Assembly: GCA_026985735.1 (NCBI GenBank)
Contig: JALSPW010000102.1
Coordinates: 1 to 47,541, forward strand
DNA: 47,541 nt
Direction: 5' to 3'
From: Saprospiraceae bacterium
GTDB taxonomy: Bacteria; Bacteroidota; Bacteroidia; Chitinophagales; Saprospiraceae
Shown in pieces: positions 1 through 9,535 of this stretch. Below the pieces are notes generated by a model. That model saw only the letters and a program-made list of their open reading frames with translations. It was not told the origin of the DNA and ran no database searches. A program made the position numbers and the translations under genes. Within the stretch, counting starts at the first letter, position 1. Every line of letters starts with the position of its first letter.

Positions 1-377
1 AAAAGTAAAAACCTTATCAAAAATCTTTATTTTAAAAATTCAAGCACTTTATAGACAGACACTATTTAAACTTAAGTGTTTGCAAATCAAATGTAGATTT
101 TTTATTTTGAAAATCAATCCTACTATGGGGGGAAAAGTAAATTTTTATACTCATTTTTTCCGTCTTTTATTGACTTCTATCCATGATTTTTCAGGATCTT
201 CTAAAAATTTGTAAATATTTATGTAATCCATCAGGTGTATTCTTTTCAAAGATATAAGATTTTAGAATGACTATTTGCTTTTTTATCCTGTCCCAACAGG
301 TTAGTTGTTCTGAATTTAAGATTCATTTGCCATTACAATAAAAAAAATAAAACTTTTACTGAAAGATATATTTTTCT

Positions 378-385
378 TACCTTTG
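378..385 (+). promoter_or_regulatory. Bacteroidota -7 box TACCTTTG upstream of smc
   Basis: Exact TAnnTTTG match ending 6 nt before the smc ATG; TTTT at 354-357 about 20 nt upstream. Confidence 0.6.
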
Positions 386-391
386 CCGTTC

Positions 392-3300
392 ATGCGCTTA
401 AATAGTATTTATATTAAAGGATTTAAGAGTTTTTCAAAGGAGACTTTGATAAGTTTCAATGAAAATGTTACCGGAATTGTTGGTCCCAATGGTTCGGGAA
501 AATCCAATATTGTGGATGCAATAAGGTGGGTTCTCGGGGAACAAAAGCCAACTGAACTTAGATTGGACAATATGTCAGATGTGCTTTTTAACGGAACAGA
601 AAAGCGTAAAAAAAGTTCAATGGCCGAAGTTACTATCACTTTTGATAATACAAGAAATATACTTCCGACCGAATATGGCACGGTGGCGGTATCCAGGATA
701 TTGTATCGTACTGGTGAAAGCGAATACAAAATAAATGATGTGTCGTGTAGATTGAAAGACATACGGTCTCTGTTTATAAATACCGGTATCGGACCTGATT
801 CTTACGCTATTATTGCGTTACATATGGTAGAAGATATTTTGGCTGATAGTAATGGCTCAAGGAGGTTTATGTTTGAACAAGCAGCGGGAATATCTAAATT
901 TAAAAAGAGAAAAAAAGAAACTTTATCCAAATTGAAATTGACAAGATTGGATTTGGATAGAATTGAAGACTTGTTGTTTGAGATACAGACTAATCTCAAA
1001 GATCTGGAAAAACAAGCAAGAAAGGCAGAGAGATTTATCAAAGTCAGAGAACAATATAAAGAAATCAGTATAGCACTTCAGCTGAAAAAATATGATAAAA
1101 TTATTGAGTCTTATAAAAATATCAGAAGCAATATTGAAAATGAACTTTTAAAATTCCGGAAGTTTGAAACAGAGATAGCTAAAAAAGAAGCTAATCTTCA
1201 AGAACAAAAGAATAAAATACTTGAAAGTGAAAAAAACCTTAGTGACTTTCAGTATAAAATTAATAACCATGTTGATAGTCTAAGGAAAAATGAAAATGAA
1301 AAACAATTACTTAAACAAAAACTTGAATTTGATAATAATAAGATTAAAGCTATTGAAAAAGAAAAAATTGAAAATAAAGATAGCCTTTCGAAAATAGGAG
1401 AGGGGATAAAATTGCTTGAAAAAAGACTCAAAGAGGAAGCAAAAAAATATGCTAAGTTTGAAAAATTGTATAAAGAAAATGAAGCAAAATATAAAAAATT
1501 AAAATTTCATTTTGATGAAGTGAAGGATTTGGCCGATAAAACCAACAAAAAGAAAAAATCCCTTGAAGAAAATAAATATAATTTGTTGAAAACAAAAGCT
1601 GTTTTCCAAAATAATATTGATAATTTGGTTTCAAATGTAACTAGAACAAAAGAGATAATTGAAAGACTTAATAAAGAATTAAGAAGTTTAGAAACCGTTA
1701 AAAGAGAGCAGGAAGATGAAAGTTTTACTTTGATAAAGAAGATTGAATCTTTTAAAAAGGCTAAAGAAGAAAAAGTGGCTTTGCTAGATAATTTATCCAT
1801 GCAAAAAGATAAATTGATTGAAGAGAAAAGAAGGATTAGCAGGAAATTGGATGCCAGGAAAAATGAATTGAGATTGGTAAAAAGTATGTATGATAATCTT
1901 GAAGGTTTTCCCGAGTCCATTAAGTATCTTAATAAAAACTGGAATGAAAAGATTCCTCTTCTTACAGATGTGATTTCTACCGGTGAAGAATATAAAGTAG
2001 CAATAGAATCTTTTTTGGAACCATATCTTAATTATTTTGTGGCTGACAATATTCTCCAAGCGAGGGAAGCAATTGGATTATTGAGAAAAACTCAAAAGGG
2101 GAAAGCACATTTTTTTATTTTGAATAAGTTGAAAGCCGGGGAAAATAATCCTCATAAACTTGAAAATTACATATCGGCTCTTGATATTGTGGAATATGAA
2201 GATAAGTATAAAAATCTGATTGAATCACTATTATCAAATGTATATATCTCATTGATTGAAATGGACGATATCTACCATGGTGATCTTAAAAATATAATAA
2301 TACTTGATAAATCCGGTAGTTTTATGTCTGATGACAAATCAATATCAGGAGGTTCTATCGGACTTTTTGAAGGTAAGAAAATAGGGAGGAAGAAAACTCT
2401 TGATAGCTTGAAGAAACAAGTCGCGGATTATCAAGAGGATTTGGAGTTGGTCAATGATAAAATAAAAACATTGGAGGAGGAAATGAAAATGTTGGAAAAA
2501 GAATCCAATGAGACAGAGATTGAAAACTATCAAAAACTATACGATGAAATAAATACTTCTCTAATAAAGATTAAAATAAATATTGATAATAAAAATAAAA
2601 GAATTTTTGACCTGAATATAGAAATTGAGCAAAATCTTGCCAAAATCTCTTCCCTTACCGGAACAATCGAAGAGAATGAAGAAAAAATCGAAATATTGAA
2701 TTCGGAAATAGAAGCTTTGAGTAAAGTAAAGGATGTTAAAGATACGGATATTGAATTACTTATGAATGATGTTTCATTGTATTCCGAAAAAGTAAATAAT
2801 GCTAAAATAGATTTGATTAGACAGCAGAATCTAATTGAATCATTGAAAAAGGATTTGCAATATAAAATAGAAAATAAAATATCTCTTGAAAACAGTGTTA
2901 AAAATAATTATGAAGAGATAAATAAACTGCAAGATGAAATTTCAACAATAGAAAATAACTTGCGTGTATTGGATGATAAATTAGTTATACAATATAAACA
3001 AAAACAGGAGTTTGAAGCAGATTTGAGTGGGATTGAAAAGGAATATTTTGAATACAGGAATATAATTAGTAGCATCGAAGATGAGATAAATACATTGAAG
3101 CATCAAAAAGGGAAAACACAATTTTTAATAAACCAATTGAAAGAAAAGCAATTGGATCTAGATTTTAAAAAGAAAGCGGTAAGTGAAAGATTGAAGATAG
3201 AATTTAGTTTGGAGTTGAAAGATGTTTTGAATTTTAAGAGATTCGAAGAAGAAGAATATGTGTTGGAAGATAAGGTAAGTAGATTGAGAAACAGATTGGA

Positions 3301-3931
3301 TAATTATGGCGAAGTGAATACTTTGGCAGTTGATGCTTACAAAGAAATGAAAGAAAGGTACGAACATATTCAAAATCAAAAGGAGGATATTTTAAATGCT
3401 GAAAAATCGTTGAAAAAAACGATTTCAGAAATTGAAAAAACGGCAACGGATAGATTTCTTACAGCTTTTGATATTATTCGAGAGCATTTTAAGGCTGTTT
3501 TTACTACATTATTTAAGGAAGGTGACACATGTGATTTACTACTTGAAGAGGAAGATAAACCATTGGAATCAAAAATCAAAATTATTGCAAAACCCAAAGG
3601 GAAAAGGCCTAAAACATTAAGTCAATTATCAGGTGGGGAAAAAACCTTGACTGCCATAGCATTGCTGTTCTCATTATATCTATATAAACCGGCTCCATTC
3701 TGTATTTTTGATGAAGTAGATGCTCCCCTTGATGATGCCAATATTTCAAAATTTAATAATATAATTAGAGAATTTTCTGCAAATTCTCAATTTATTGTTG
3801 TTACTCACAATAAAGCTACAATGAGTGCTGTGGATATATTATACGGTGTATTTATGCAGGAACCGGGAATTTCTGAAGTAGCGCAGGTGGATTTTAGAAA
3901 CTATGATGAATTGGCAACTGTGAAAAAATAA
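392..3931 (+). CDS. smc: Chromosome segregation protein SMC
   Basis: N-terminal GIVGPNGSGKSNIVDAIRWVLGEQ Walker A, long coiled coils with hinge, C-terminal LSGGEKTLTAIALLFSLYLYKPAPFCIFDEVDAPLDDAN signature. ATG at 392 preferred over the TTG at 383, which lies inside a TACCTTTG promoter box. Confidence 0.97.
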   Translation: MRLNSIYIKGFKSFSKETLISFNENVTGIVGPNGSGKSNIVDAIRWVLGEQKPTELRLDNMSDVLFNGTEKRKKSSMAEVTITFDNTRNILPTEYGTVAVSRILYRTGESEYKINDVSCRLKDIRSLFINTGIGPDSYAIIALHMVEDILADSNGSRRFMFEQAAGISKFKKRKKETLSKLKLTRLDLDRIEDLLFEIQTNLKDLEKQARKAERFIKVREQYKEISIALQLKKYDKIIESYKNIRSNIENELLKFRKFETEIAKKEANLQEQKNKILESEKNLSDFQYKINNHVDSLRKNENEKQLLKQKLEFDNNKIKAIEKEKIENKDSLSKIGEGIKLLEKRLKEEAKKYAKFEKLYKENEAKYKKLKFHFDEVKDLADKTNKKKKSLEENKYNLLKTKAVFQNNIDNLVSNVTRTKEIIERLNKELRSLETVKREQEDESFTLIKKIESFKKAKEEKVALLDNLSMQKDKLIEEKRRISRKLDARKNELRLVKSMYDNLEGFPESIKYLNKNWNEKIPLLTDVISTGEEYKVAIESFLEPYLNYFVADNILQAREAIGLLRKTQKGKAHFFILNKLKAGENNPHKLENYISALDIVEYEDKYKNLIESLLSNVYISLIEMDDIYHGDLKNIIILDKSGSFMSDDKSISGGSIGLFEGKKIGRKKTLDSLKKQVADYQEDLELVNDKIKTLEEEMKMLEKESNETEIENYQKLYDEINTSLIKIKINIDNKNKRIFDLNIEIEQNLAKISSLTGTIEENEEKIEILNSEIEALSKVKDVKDTDIELLMNDVSLYSEKVNNAKIDLIRQQNLIESLKKDLQYKIENKISLENSVKNNYEEINKLQDEISTIENNLRVLDDKLVIQYKQKQEFEADLSGIEKEYFEYRNIISSIEDEINTLKHQKGKTQFLINQLKEKQLDLDFKKKAVSERLKIEFSLELKDVLNFKRFEEEEYVLEDKVSRLRNRLDNYGEVNTLAVDAYKEMKERYEHIQNQKEDILNAEKSLKKTISEIEKTATDRFLTAFDIIREHFKAVFTTLFKEGDTCDLLLEEEDKPLESKIKIIAKPKGKRPKTLSQLSGGEKTLTAIALLFSLYLYKPAPFCIFDEVDAPLDDANISKFNNIIREFSANSQFIVVTHNKATMSAVDILYGVFMQEPGISEVAQVDFRNYDELATVKK

Positions 3932-3934
3932 AAT

Positions 3935-4525
3935 CTATATCGTAAAATTTTTTTTCCAATAATCAAGTCTATAATCAAAGATAAAAAAACCAATGATATA
4001 AATAAAATTATAAATATTTAAAATATCATTGAAATAAATGCTGTGAATACAACCTGCCAAGCCTATAAAAAAGAGTATTGTGCTAACAATTTTGACTATT
4101 TTATTTATCATTTCCAATGTATAATCTTCATAAATACCTATTACAAATGTGGCAAAAATACCCATGTAAAATGAAATACTTACTAATGGGTAATATCTTG
4201 TAATATAAAATGCAATAATTCCGGTAATCATTAGACTTATTAATAAGATTACCCAAATTGCTCTTAATTTTTCTCTTTTGCTTAAATGATTGTTTTTATT
4301 AAAGATTATTATAAAATCAATAAGAGGTTGAAGTAATTTATTCATACTGAAAATAAAAAATCCGAATAATATAAATATAAGAGCAAACGGTTTCATCTCA
4401 TCAAAACCTATAGCTCTGACAAATACTTTATATATCAAATAAAATGAAAATGTAAACAGTATCTTATGTGTATAAGTCCAATTTTGATCAAGGTCTTTTT
4501 TAAGTTTTTTTAGTTTTGCTAACAT
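3935..4525 (-). CDS. Hypothetical multi-pass membrane protein
   Basis: 196-aa ORF with several hydrophobic segments; convergent with smc, 3 bp between stop codons. Confidence 0.75.
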   Translation of the reverse strand: MLAKLKKLKKDLDQNWTYTHKILFTFSFYLIYKVFVRAIGFDEMKPFALIFILFGFFIFSMNKLLQPLIDFIIIFNKNNHLSKREKLRAIWVILLISLMITGIIAFYITRYYPLVSISFYMGIFATFVIGIYEDYTLEMINKIVKIVSTILFFIGLAGCIHSIYFNDILNIYNFIYIIGFFIFDYRLDYWKKNFTI

Positions 4526-4686
4526 AAATATTTATATTTTTACTATATTTTTAATAATAAAATAACAATAATACTATCTTTGAATATATTTTCATTATAA
4601 ATCAACAATTTTATAATAAAAAATGTTAATCAAATAATATTTAATCCAAAATGATTCTAAATTGATAGTTTTAAAAAATCAAAGAT

Positions 4687-5196
4687 ATGAATTTTAAGAC
4701 AATAATATTGATTTTTATTCTAATCTCAACAATTTTCATTCTTGCTCTTTCCTTCGAAAGAGACACGGAAAAGGTTTATGTGCAGAAGATTGATAAGTTT
4801 GATGAGATTGAACATATTTTCACGAAAGATAATGATACTACTTATCTTATCAATTTCTGGGCCACAACATGTCCGCCATGCTTAAAAGAATTACCGCTTT
4901 TTGAAGAATTAAGACAGAAATATAAAGGAGAAAAATTTAAAATTTTTTTGATTAACACTGATAATGAAGAACGGTATAATGAAAAGGTAGTACCTTATGT
5001 AGAGAAATTAAAACTTAAAAATAAAGTATATGCTTTGGTAGATGACAATTATACGGTGTGGACAGCTAAAATTAATGAAGATTGGTATGGTGCTTTACCT
5101 TATACTGTTATTTACAAGGGAAATAAAAGGAAATTTTTTATGGGAGCTTTTAAGAATGAGCAGGAACTTGAAGAAACAATAAAAAAATTTCTTTAA
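4687..5196 (+). CDS. TlpA-like thioredoxin-fold protein
   Basis: N-terminal hydrophobic segment, NFWATTCPPCLKELPLFEEL active site (CPPC). Confidence 0.85.
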   Translation: MNFKTIILIFILISTIFILALSFERDTEKVYVQKIDKFDEIEHIFTKDNDTTYLINFWATTCPPCLKELPLFEELRQKYKGEKFKIFLINTDNEERYNEKVVPYVEKLKLKNKVYALVDDNYTVWTAKINEDWYGALPYTVIYKGNKRKFFMGAFKNEQELEETIKKFL

Positions 5197-5228
5197 TGAA
5201 AATATAGAAAATTAAACGACATACTATT

Positions 5229-5284
5229 TAAGTTCAAAGGACAAAGTTCAAAGTTCAAATGGCAAAGGACAAAGTTCAAAGGAG
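5229..5284. repeat. Degenerate CAAAGTTCAAAG-type intergenic simple repeat
   Basis: AGTTCAAAGGACAAAGTTCAAAGTTCAAATGGCAAAGGACAAAGTTCAAAGG, irregular 7-10 nt units. Confidence 0.8.
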
Positions 5285-5543
5285 AAATGTAATTCATTGT
5301 GAATAGAGAATTATGAATAATAAAATTTAAATTGTCAATTACGGATTAATACTGACTGAAGACTGCCTACTAATTAAAATAGACAAAGATTTATTACAAA
5401 TCACAGACCACAAACCACATATAATAAATCATTATTCTGCCAAAAGTTAAAATATTTTAATTTTGGAGATACTTTGTTTCATATCACGGCAGTTGTTCTG
5501 AAATTTATTTTTAAAAATAATATAAGAAAAACTAATAATTTTG

Positions 5544-5551
5544 TACCTTTG
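5544..5551 (+). promoter_or_regulatory. -7 box TACCTTTG upstream of tRNA-Arg
   Basis: Exact TAnnTTTG, 26 nt upstream of the tRNA 5' end. Confidence 0.6.
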
Positions 5552-5577
5552 CGCACCTTGTTTGAAATCATATCTAT

Positions 5578-5652
5578 GGCCCCATAGTTCAAGGGATAGA
5601 ATAGCGGTTTCCTAAACCGTAGATCCAGGTTCGAGTCCTGGTGGGGCTACCA
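5578..5652 (+). tRNA. tRNA-Arg (anticodon CCU)
   Basis: GGCCCCA/TGGGGCT acceptor stem, anticodon stem GCGGT/ACCGT with loop TTCCTAA, GGTTCGAGTCC T-arm, encoded CCA. Confidence 0.95.
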
Positions 5653-5663
5653 TATATGTTTGA

Positions 5664-5984
5664 TTACCTGCCCAATATTTTTTTACCTTCTTCACTAATC
5701 ATTTCAGGTGTCCATGGAGGATCAAACGTGAGATTTGCATTTACTTCATATTCGGGATATTCGTTCTTAATAGCCTGGATAACATTCATGACTATAGTAT
5801 CTGCAATGGGACAAGCCGGAGTTGATAATGTCATTGTTATATCAAATGTCTTCTTGCCGTCATAATCAATATTATAAATCAATCCAAGATCAACAATATT
5901 CAATTCTACCTCAGGATCAATTACTGTTTTTAATATTTCCATCACTTTATCTTCTGTCTCTTGTATTTCTTGCGGGGTTTTCAT
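5664..5984 (-). CDS. DUF59/MIP18-family metal-sulfur cluster assembly factor (SufT/PaaD-like)
   Basis: VIDPEVELNIVDLGLIYNI...LSTPACPIADTI...FDPPWTPEMIS motif set. Confidence 0.9.
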   Translation of the reverse strand: MKTPQEIQETEDKVMEILKTVIDPEVELNIVDLGLIYNIDYDGKKTFDITMTLSTPACPIADTIVMNVIQAIKNEYPEYEVNANLTFDPPWTPEMISEEGKKILGR

Positions 5985-7264
5985 TTATATGGATTTGTTC
6001 TAAATATTATAGTAAACACATTTATATTAAATAATGTTGCAGATAGCAACATTAATATAGCCGATATATTTAAAAGATATTCTTTATTTAAAAGTAATCC
6101 GGCAAAAATCAATATTAACATCGATATATATAGGTAAAACTGAATATGGCCGGTTTTTTTATAGTATAATTGCTCAGGTTTCGGAACTTTCCTTTTCCCA
6201 AGATGCTTTTGATATTTATATAGCCAAACGATAAATGGTAATGTTTTATATGTAATACCAAGAATTAAGTTTATATAAACTCCAAATAATATTGAGAAAA
6301 TATAAAAAATTGCTATTTCAGAAAAGAAATAATTATAATCAAGATTTTCAGAAAAGAATATTAAGATAGAAAAAATTATCGGTACGATTAAAAAGATAAA
6401 TGCTGTTAGCACATGTTTCATCGCTATATCAAGCTTTTTCTTTTTGAATTTAAATGATTGATAAATATAACTAATGTATATAAAGATTCCTATAATTACA
6501 AAAAGCCATGAGAGGAAATTCAAAATTTCTGTTTCATAAACTTGATAGCTTATCCAGGCACTAATAATGCCGGCATTTATAAAAGAATATATATATTTTA
6601 ATTTTTCTTTATTTACATATCTATGTGATATTAAAAACATCGGGATGATAATAGAAGAAATACCTATAATCAATAATAATAACCAACCCGCTAAACCGAA
6701 AATAATATGGATTTTTAAATATTTTAATATATCTAAACCGAGAAAGGAATATTTGAAATTGTATGCTTGTAATAATCCGTAAATAGTAGTTAAAAATAAC
6801 CATAATAATGAAGTTAATATGAATGTTATTGCTATGTCATGCTTTTTTGCTTTTAAATATGTTGCTAGGATATTGAAAATAAATATCCAAATAGAAATTG
6901 CTACCATAGAAGCTGCAATAATCAAATAATTAAAGTAACTATTTGTGTAAAATGATATAATAAAAAAGGTCAAACTGAAAATGAATATAAAAAAATTTCG
7001 AAATGCAAGTTTTTCAAATCTAAGGTTTGTATTGAATACCACCGGAACAAATTGGTGTAAAGTTCCCATTGTCATCATGGTTATAATCCCCAGGGTTGCG
7101 ATATGAGTCAAAGCAATTATCTTTGGTTGTAAGTATACAAGTTCATGCTTGTCATTTACAAAGAAAAAGAAAATTCCAAATATCAAAAATGATAGAGAAG
7201 AACCTGCAAAATACGGTACTACAGTTAATGGAGTAGGGGCCTTTTTTGTAGTGATGCCTATCAT
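5981..7264 (-). CDS. COX1/NnrS-like polytopic membrane protein (paralog 1)
   Basis: About 12 hydrophobic helices with ALTHIATLG and KIHIIFGLAGW histidine motifs; paralogous to 7261..8547; ATGA overlap with DUF59 gene. Confidence 0.75.
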   Translation of the reverse strand: MIGITTKKAPTPLTVVPYFAGSSLSFLIFGIFFFFVNDKHELVYLQPKIIALTHIATLGIITMMTMGTLHQFVPVVFNTNLRFEKLAFRNFFIFIFSLTFFIISFYTNSYFNYLIIAASMVAISIWIFIFNILATYLKAKKHDIAITFILTSLLWLFLTTIYGLLQAYNFKYSFLGLDILKYLKIHIIFGLAGWLLLLIIGISSIIIPMFLISHRYVNKEKLKYIYSFINAGIISAWISYQVYETEILNFLSWLFVIIGIFIYISYIYQSFKFKKKKLDIAMKHVLTAFIFLIVPIIFSILIFFSENLDYNYFFSEIAIFYIFSILFGVYINLILGITYKTLPFIVWLYKYQKHLGKRKVPKPEQLYYKKTGHIQFYLYISMLILIFAGLLLNKEYLLNISAILMLLSATLFNINVFTIIFRTNPYK

Positions 7265-8547
7265 TTGTTAAAAATCACTTCTTTTTTGCCAAATATAATT
7301 TTAAACATATTAAAATTATATATAATAGCTGTAATTATCATTAGTATTGCTCCTGCTTGAACGAGGTAAATAATATTTAACAAAAGCCCTGCCAGTAATG
7401 CAATTAGCATAGTATTATAAATATAAAATTGAATATCGGCAAGTTTTTCATTATATAATTCTCTTGGAAACGGAGTTTTTGCCTTTCCTACATATTTTTG
7501 ATATCTGTGAAGCCATATAATAAATGGAATAGTTTTGTAGGTTTGTCCCAATATCATGTTTGTATAGAAACCGAAAAAAATAGAAATCCCATATAATAAA
7601 ATAATATGTTTTAATCCGGGAAATTGATAATCAGGTAATAATAATATTAAAGATGAAAAAATTAATGGAAGTACTAATATGACAAATGCAAGCATAGTGT
7701 GTTTCATCCCGATATCCAATTTTCTTAATTTGTTTTTATAAGAGTCATAAATATATGAAATGTATTGTGCTATGGCAATTAAAATAAGAATCCAAAAAAC
7801 AGGTAAAAAATTTGACCCGTTGAAAAATTGCCAATCCAGATACAACAATACCAAACCTGAATTTAGTAACCAATATGTTCGTACAAGTTTTTTATCATCG
7901 AGTTTGTGGGATACTAAAAACATAGGGACCAAGGTTATTGCAACACCCATTATTAATTGTAGAAACCAACCTATCATACCAAAATGCGCATGAATTTTTA
8001 AATATCTGAAATTTGAATTATCCAGGAAGTTGTATTTATAATTGTATGCCATTAAAAGACCATATAAACTGGTCATCATTAACCAAAAAATAGCGGTAAT
8101 AATAAATCTTGCCGATATATCTTTTTTATTGGCTGTTTGGTATGATTTAATAATATTAATGGCAAATAACCATACGGAAACAAATATCAGAATGGAAGTA
8201 TATGGCATCAATTGCAATAGTTTTGAATACCAAAATGAATAGGAAAACAATGAAATGCTGATAACAAATAACCAAAAATTGAAAATGGCCAGTTTTTCAC
8301 TATATAGTTTGGTTTCAAAAACTACCGGTATCAATTGATAAAGTGATCCTATGATAATCATAGTTCCCCAACTTAACGCTGTTATATGGGTAATAGCTAA
8401 TATTTTTGGTGTATAAAAACTTAAAATAAAATTATCACTAGATATAAAAATCAATATCGAAAGTATCATAAATGCAATGGATGCAGCTATGAAATGAGGT
8501 ACTACCACCTGTTGTGAAGGAGATCTCTCTGTACTTAATCCTGTCAT
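7261..8547 (-). CDS. COX1/NnrS-like polytopic membrane protein (paralog 2)
   Basis: About 12 hydrophobic helices with AITHITALSWG, KIHAHFGMIGW and GMKH motifs; ATGA overlaps at both ends. Confidence 0.75.
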   Translation of the reverse strand: MTGLSTERSPSQQVVVPHFIAASIAFMILSILIFISSDNFILSFYTPKILAITHITALSWGTMIIIGSLYQLIPVVFETKLYSEKLAIFNFWLFVISISLFSYSFWYSKLLQLMPYTSILIFVSVWLFAINIIKSYQTANKKDISARFIITAIFWLMMTSLYGLLMAYNYKYNFLDNSNFRYLKIHAHFGMIGWFLQLIMGVAITLVPMFLVSHKLDDKKLVRTYWLLNSGLVLLYLDWQFFNGSNFLPVFWILILIAIAQYISYIYDSYKNKLRKLDIGMKHTMLAFVILVLPLIFSSLILLLPDYQFPGLKHIILLYGISIFFGFYTNMILGQTYKTIPFIIWLHRYQKYVGKAKTPFPRELYNEKLADIQFYIYNTMLIALLAGLLLNIIYLVQAGAILMIITAIIYNFNMFKIIFGKKEVIFNK

Positions 8548-9353
8548 TTTTTATAAATAATTAATTTTGTGTTAGCTTCGTTAATTTTATTACCTACCAG
8601 ATTGTAACCCCTTTCTGTCAATTCCTTTAATAAAAACTGTGGGATTCTTTTATGGTGAACATATAATGCACTTCCTTCAGGCATGGTCTCAATTTCCTGA
8701 AGTATTGTAACCATTGGGAGGGGCATTTCCAGATTCCTAACATCGATTTCTTTTATCTTGTCTTGGTAATCGGAATATATTTTTTCAAACAATTCCTTGT
8801 CGTCTTCAACTATATCTTCCGGTAAACCATCTGCATTGGTTTTTCCTCCAATTTTGGTAAAATAAGTGTATACCAAATCATTTTTCCTCTCTACTTTAAA
8901 TGCATAACCTTTTTCAGATAAAATCTTAATCATTGGAAGTGGCTCAAAACTGTTGATTATTTTTAGAACTTTGTTCTCCGGTAATTTCTTGATTGCAGAC
9001 ATTATTGATTTAAAAGGATCAATGCCTTTCTCCAAATCTATCCGTGCATCCAATTCTATGATTTCTTTATTGGTAAAATAGTCTTTATCTTTTTTTGTCT
9101 CACTTATTTTATCGGCATTTTTGTCTTTTTTCTCTATTTTAAAACCTATGGATGATAATCTGTCAAAAAGAATATCAATATCAATTCCTCCAATTTTTGC
9201 CGCATCAGCTATTGTTACTCTCGGAGCTAAAACTTTTCTTAAAATCGGATTTTTTAATTTCTTAAAATGTTTGTTTATAGTTGCTATTACATCTATAACA
9301 TCTTTGTTTTCCTTTATAATATCCGATATTTTTGTTTGTGCATTTATTTTCAT
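8544..9353 (-). CDS. DUF1858-like N-terminus plus two DUF2249-like repeats
   Basis: KNPILRKVLAPRVTIADAAKIGGID (DUF1858/ScdA_N-like); two copies of a [FM]xPLPM[IV][KT]IL...KxRGY/EKGY unit (DUF2249-like). Confidence 0.75.
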   Translation of the reverse strand: MKINAQTKISDIIKENKDVIDVIATINKHFKKLKNPILRKVLAPRVTIADAAKIGGIDIDILFDRLSSIGFKIEKKDKNADKISETKKDKDYFTNKEIIELDARIDLEKGIDPFKSIMSAIKKLPENKVLKIINSFEPLPMIKILSEKGYAFKVERKNDLVYTYFTKIGGKTNADGLPEDIVEDDKELFEKIYSDYQDKIKEIDVRNLEMPLPMVTILQEIETMPEGSALYVHHKRIPQFLLKELTERGYNLVGNKINEANTKLIIYKK

Positions 9354-9476
9354 TCAATTGACATTTTTAATAAAATGCAAAATTAATAAATTAAAATTTA
9401 GGATTTTAATTTAAATCTAATTATTTTAATTTAGATTAGATATATATAGTGTTTCTTTAATTTTTATGTAAAAAAA

Positions 9477-9508
9477 GCCTGCCCGAAATTCTTTTATTCC
9501 AGACAGGC
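9477..9508 (-). terminator. Rho-independent terminator
   Basis: Minus strand GCCTGTCTGGAA-TAAAAGAA-TTTCGGGCAGGC (12 pairs including GU) followed by a T-rich tract; downstream of 9536..10453. Confidence 0.85.
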
Positions 9509-9535
9509 GCTCCCATTTACATAAATCTTTATTGT

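Noticed and set aside
409-3446. Many minus-strand and alternate-frame ORFs within smc (e.g. 409..762, 1507..1920, 3158..3379)
   Set aside because: Low-complexity shadow ORFs of an AT-rich coiled-coil gene; no recognisable domains.
5229-5284. Possible CRISPR array because of repeated AAGTTCAAAG units
   Set aside because: Units are 7-10 nt, irregular, with no uniform spacers and no cas genes nearby.
6556-6566. CAGGCACTAAT, matching the repeat-element right end
   Set aside because: It lies inside the COX1-like CDS and encodes conserved-looking residues (ISAW); lacks the adjacent TTATAGA and a partner TIR, so coincidence.
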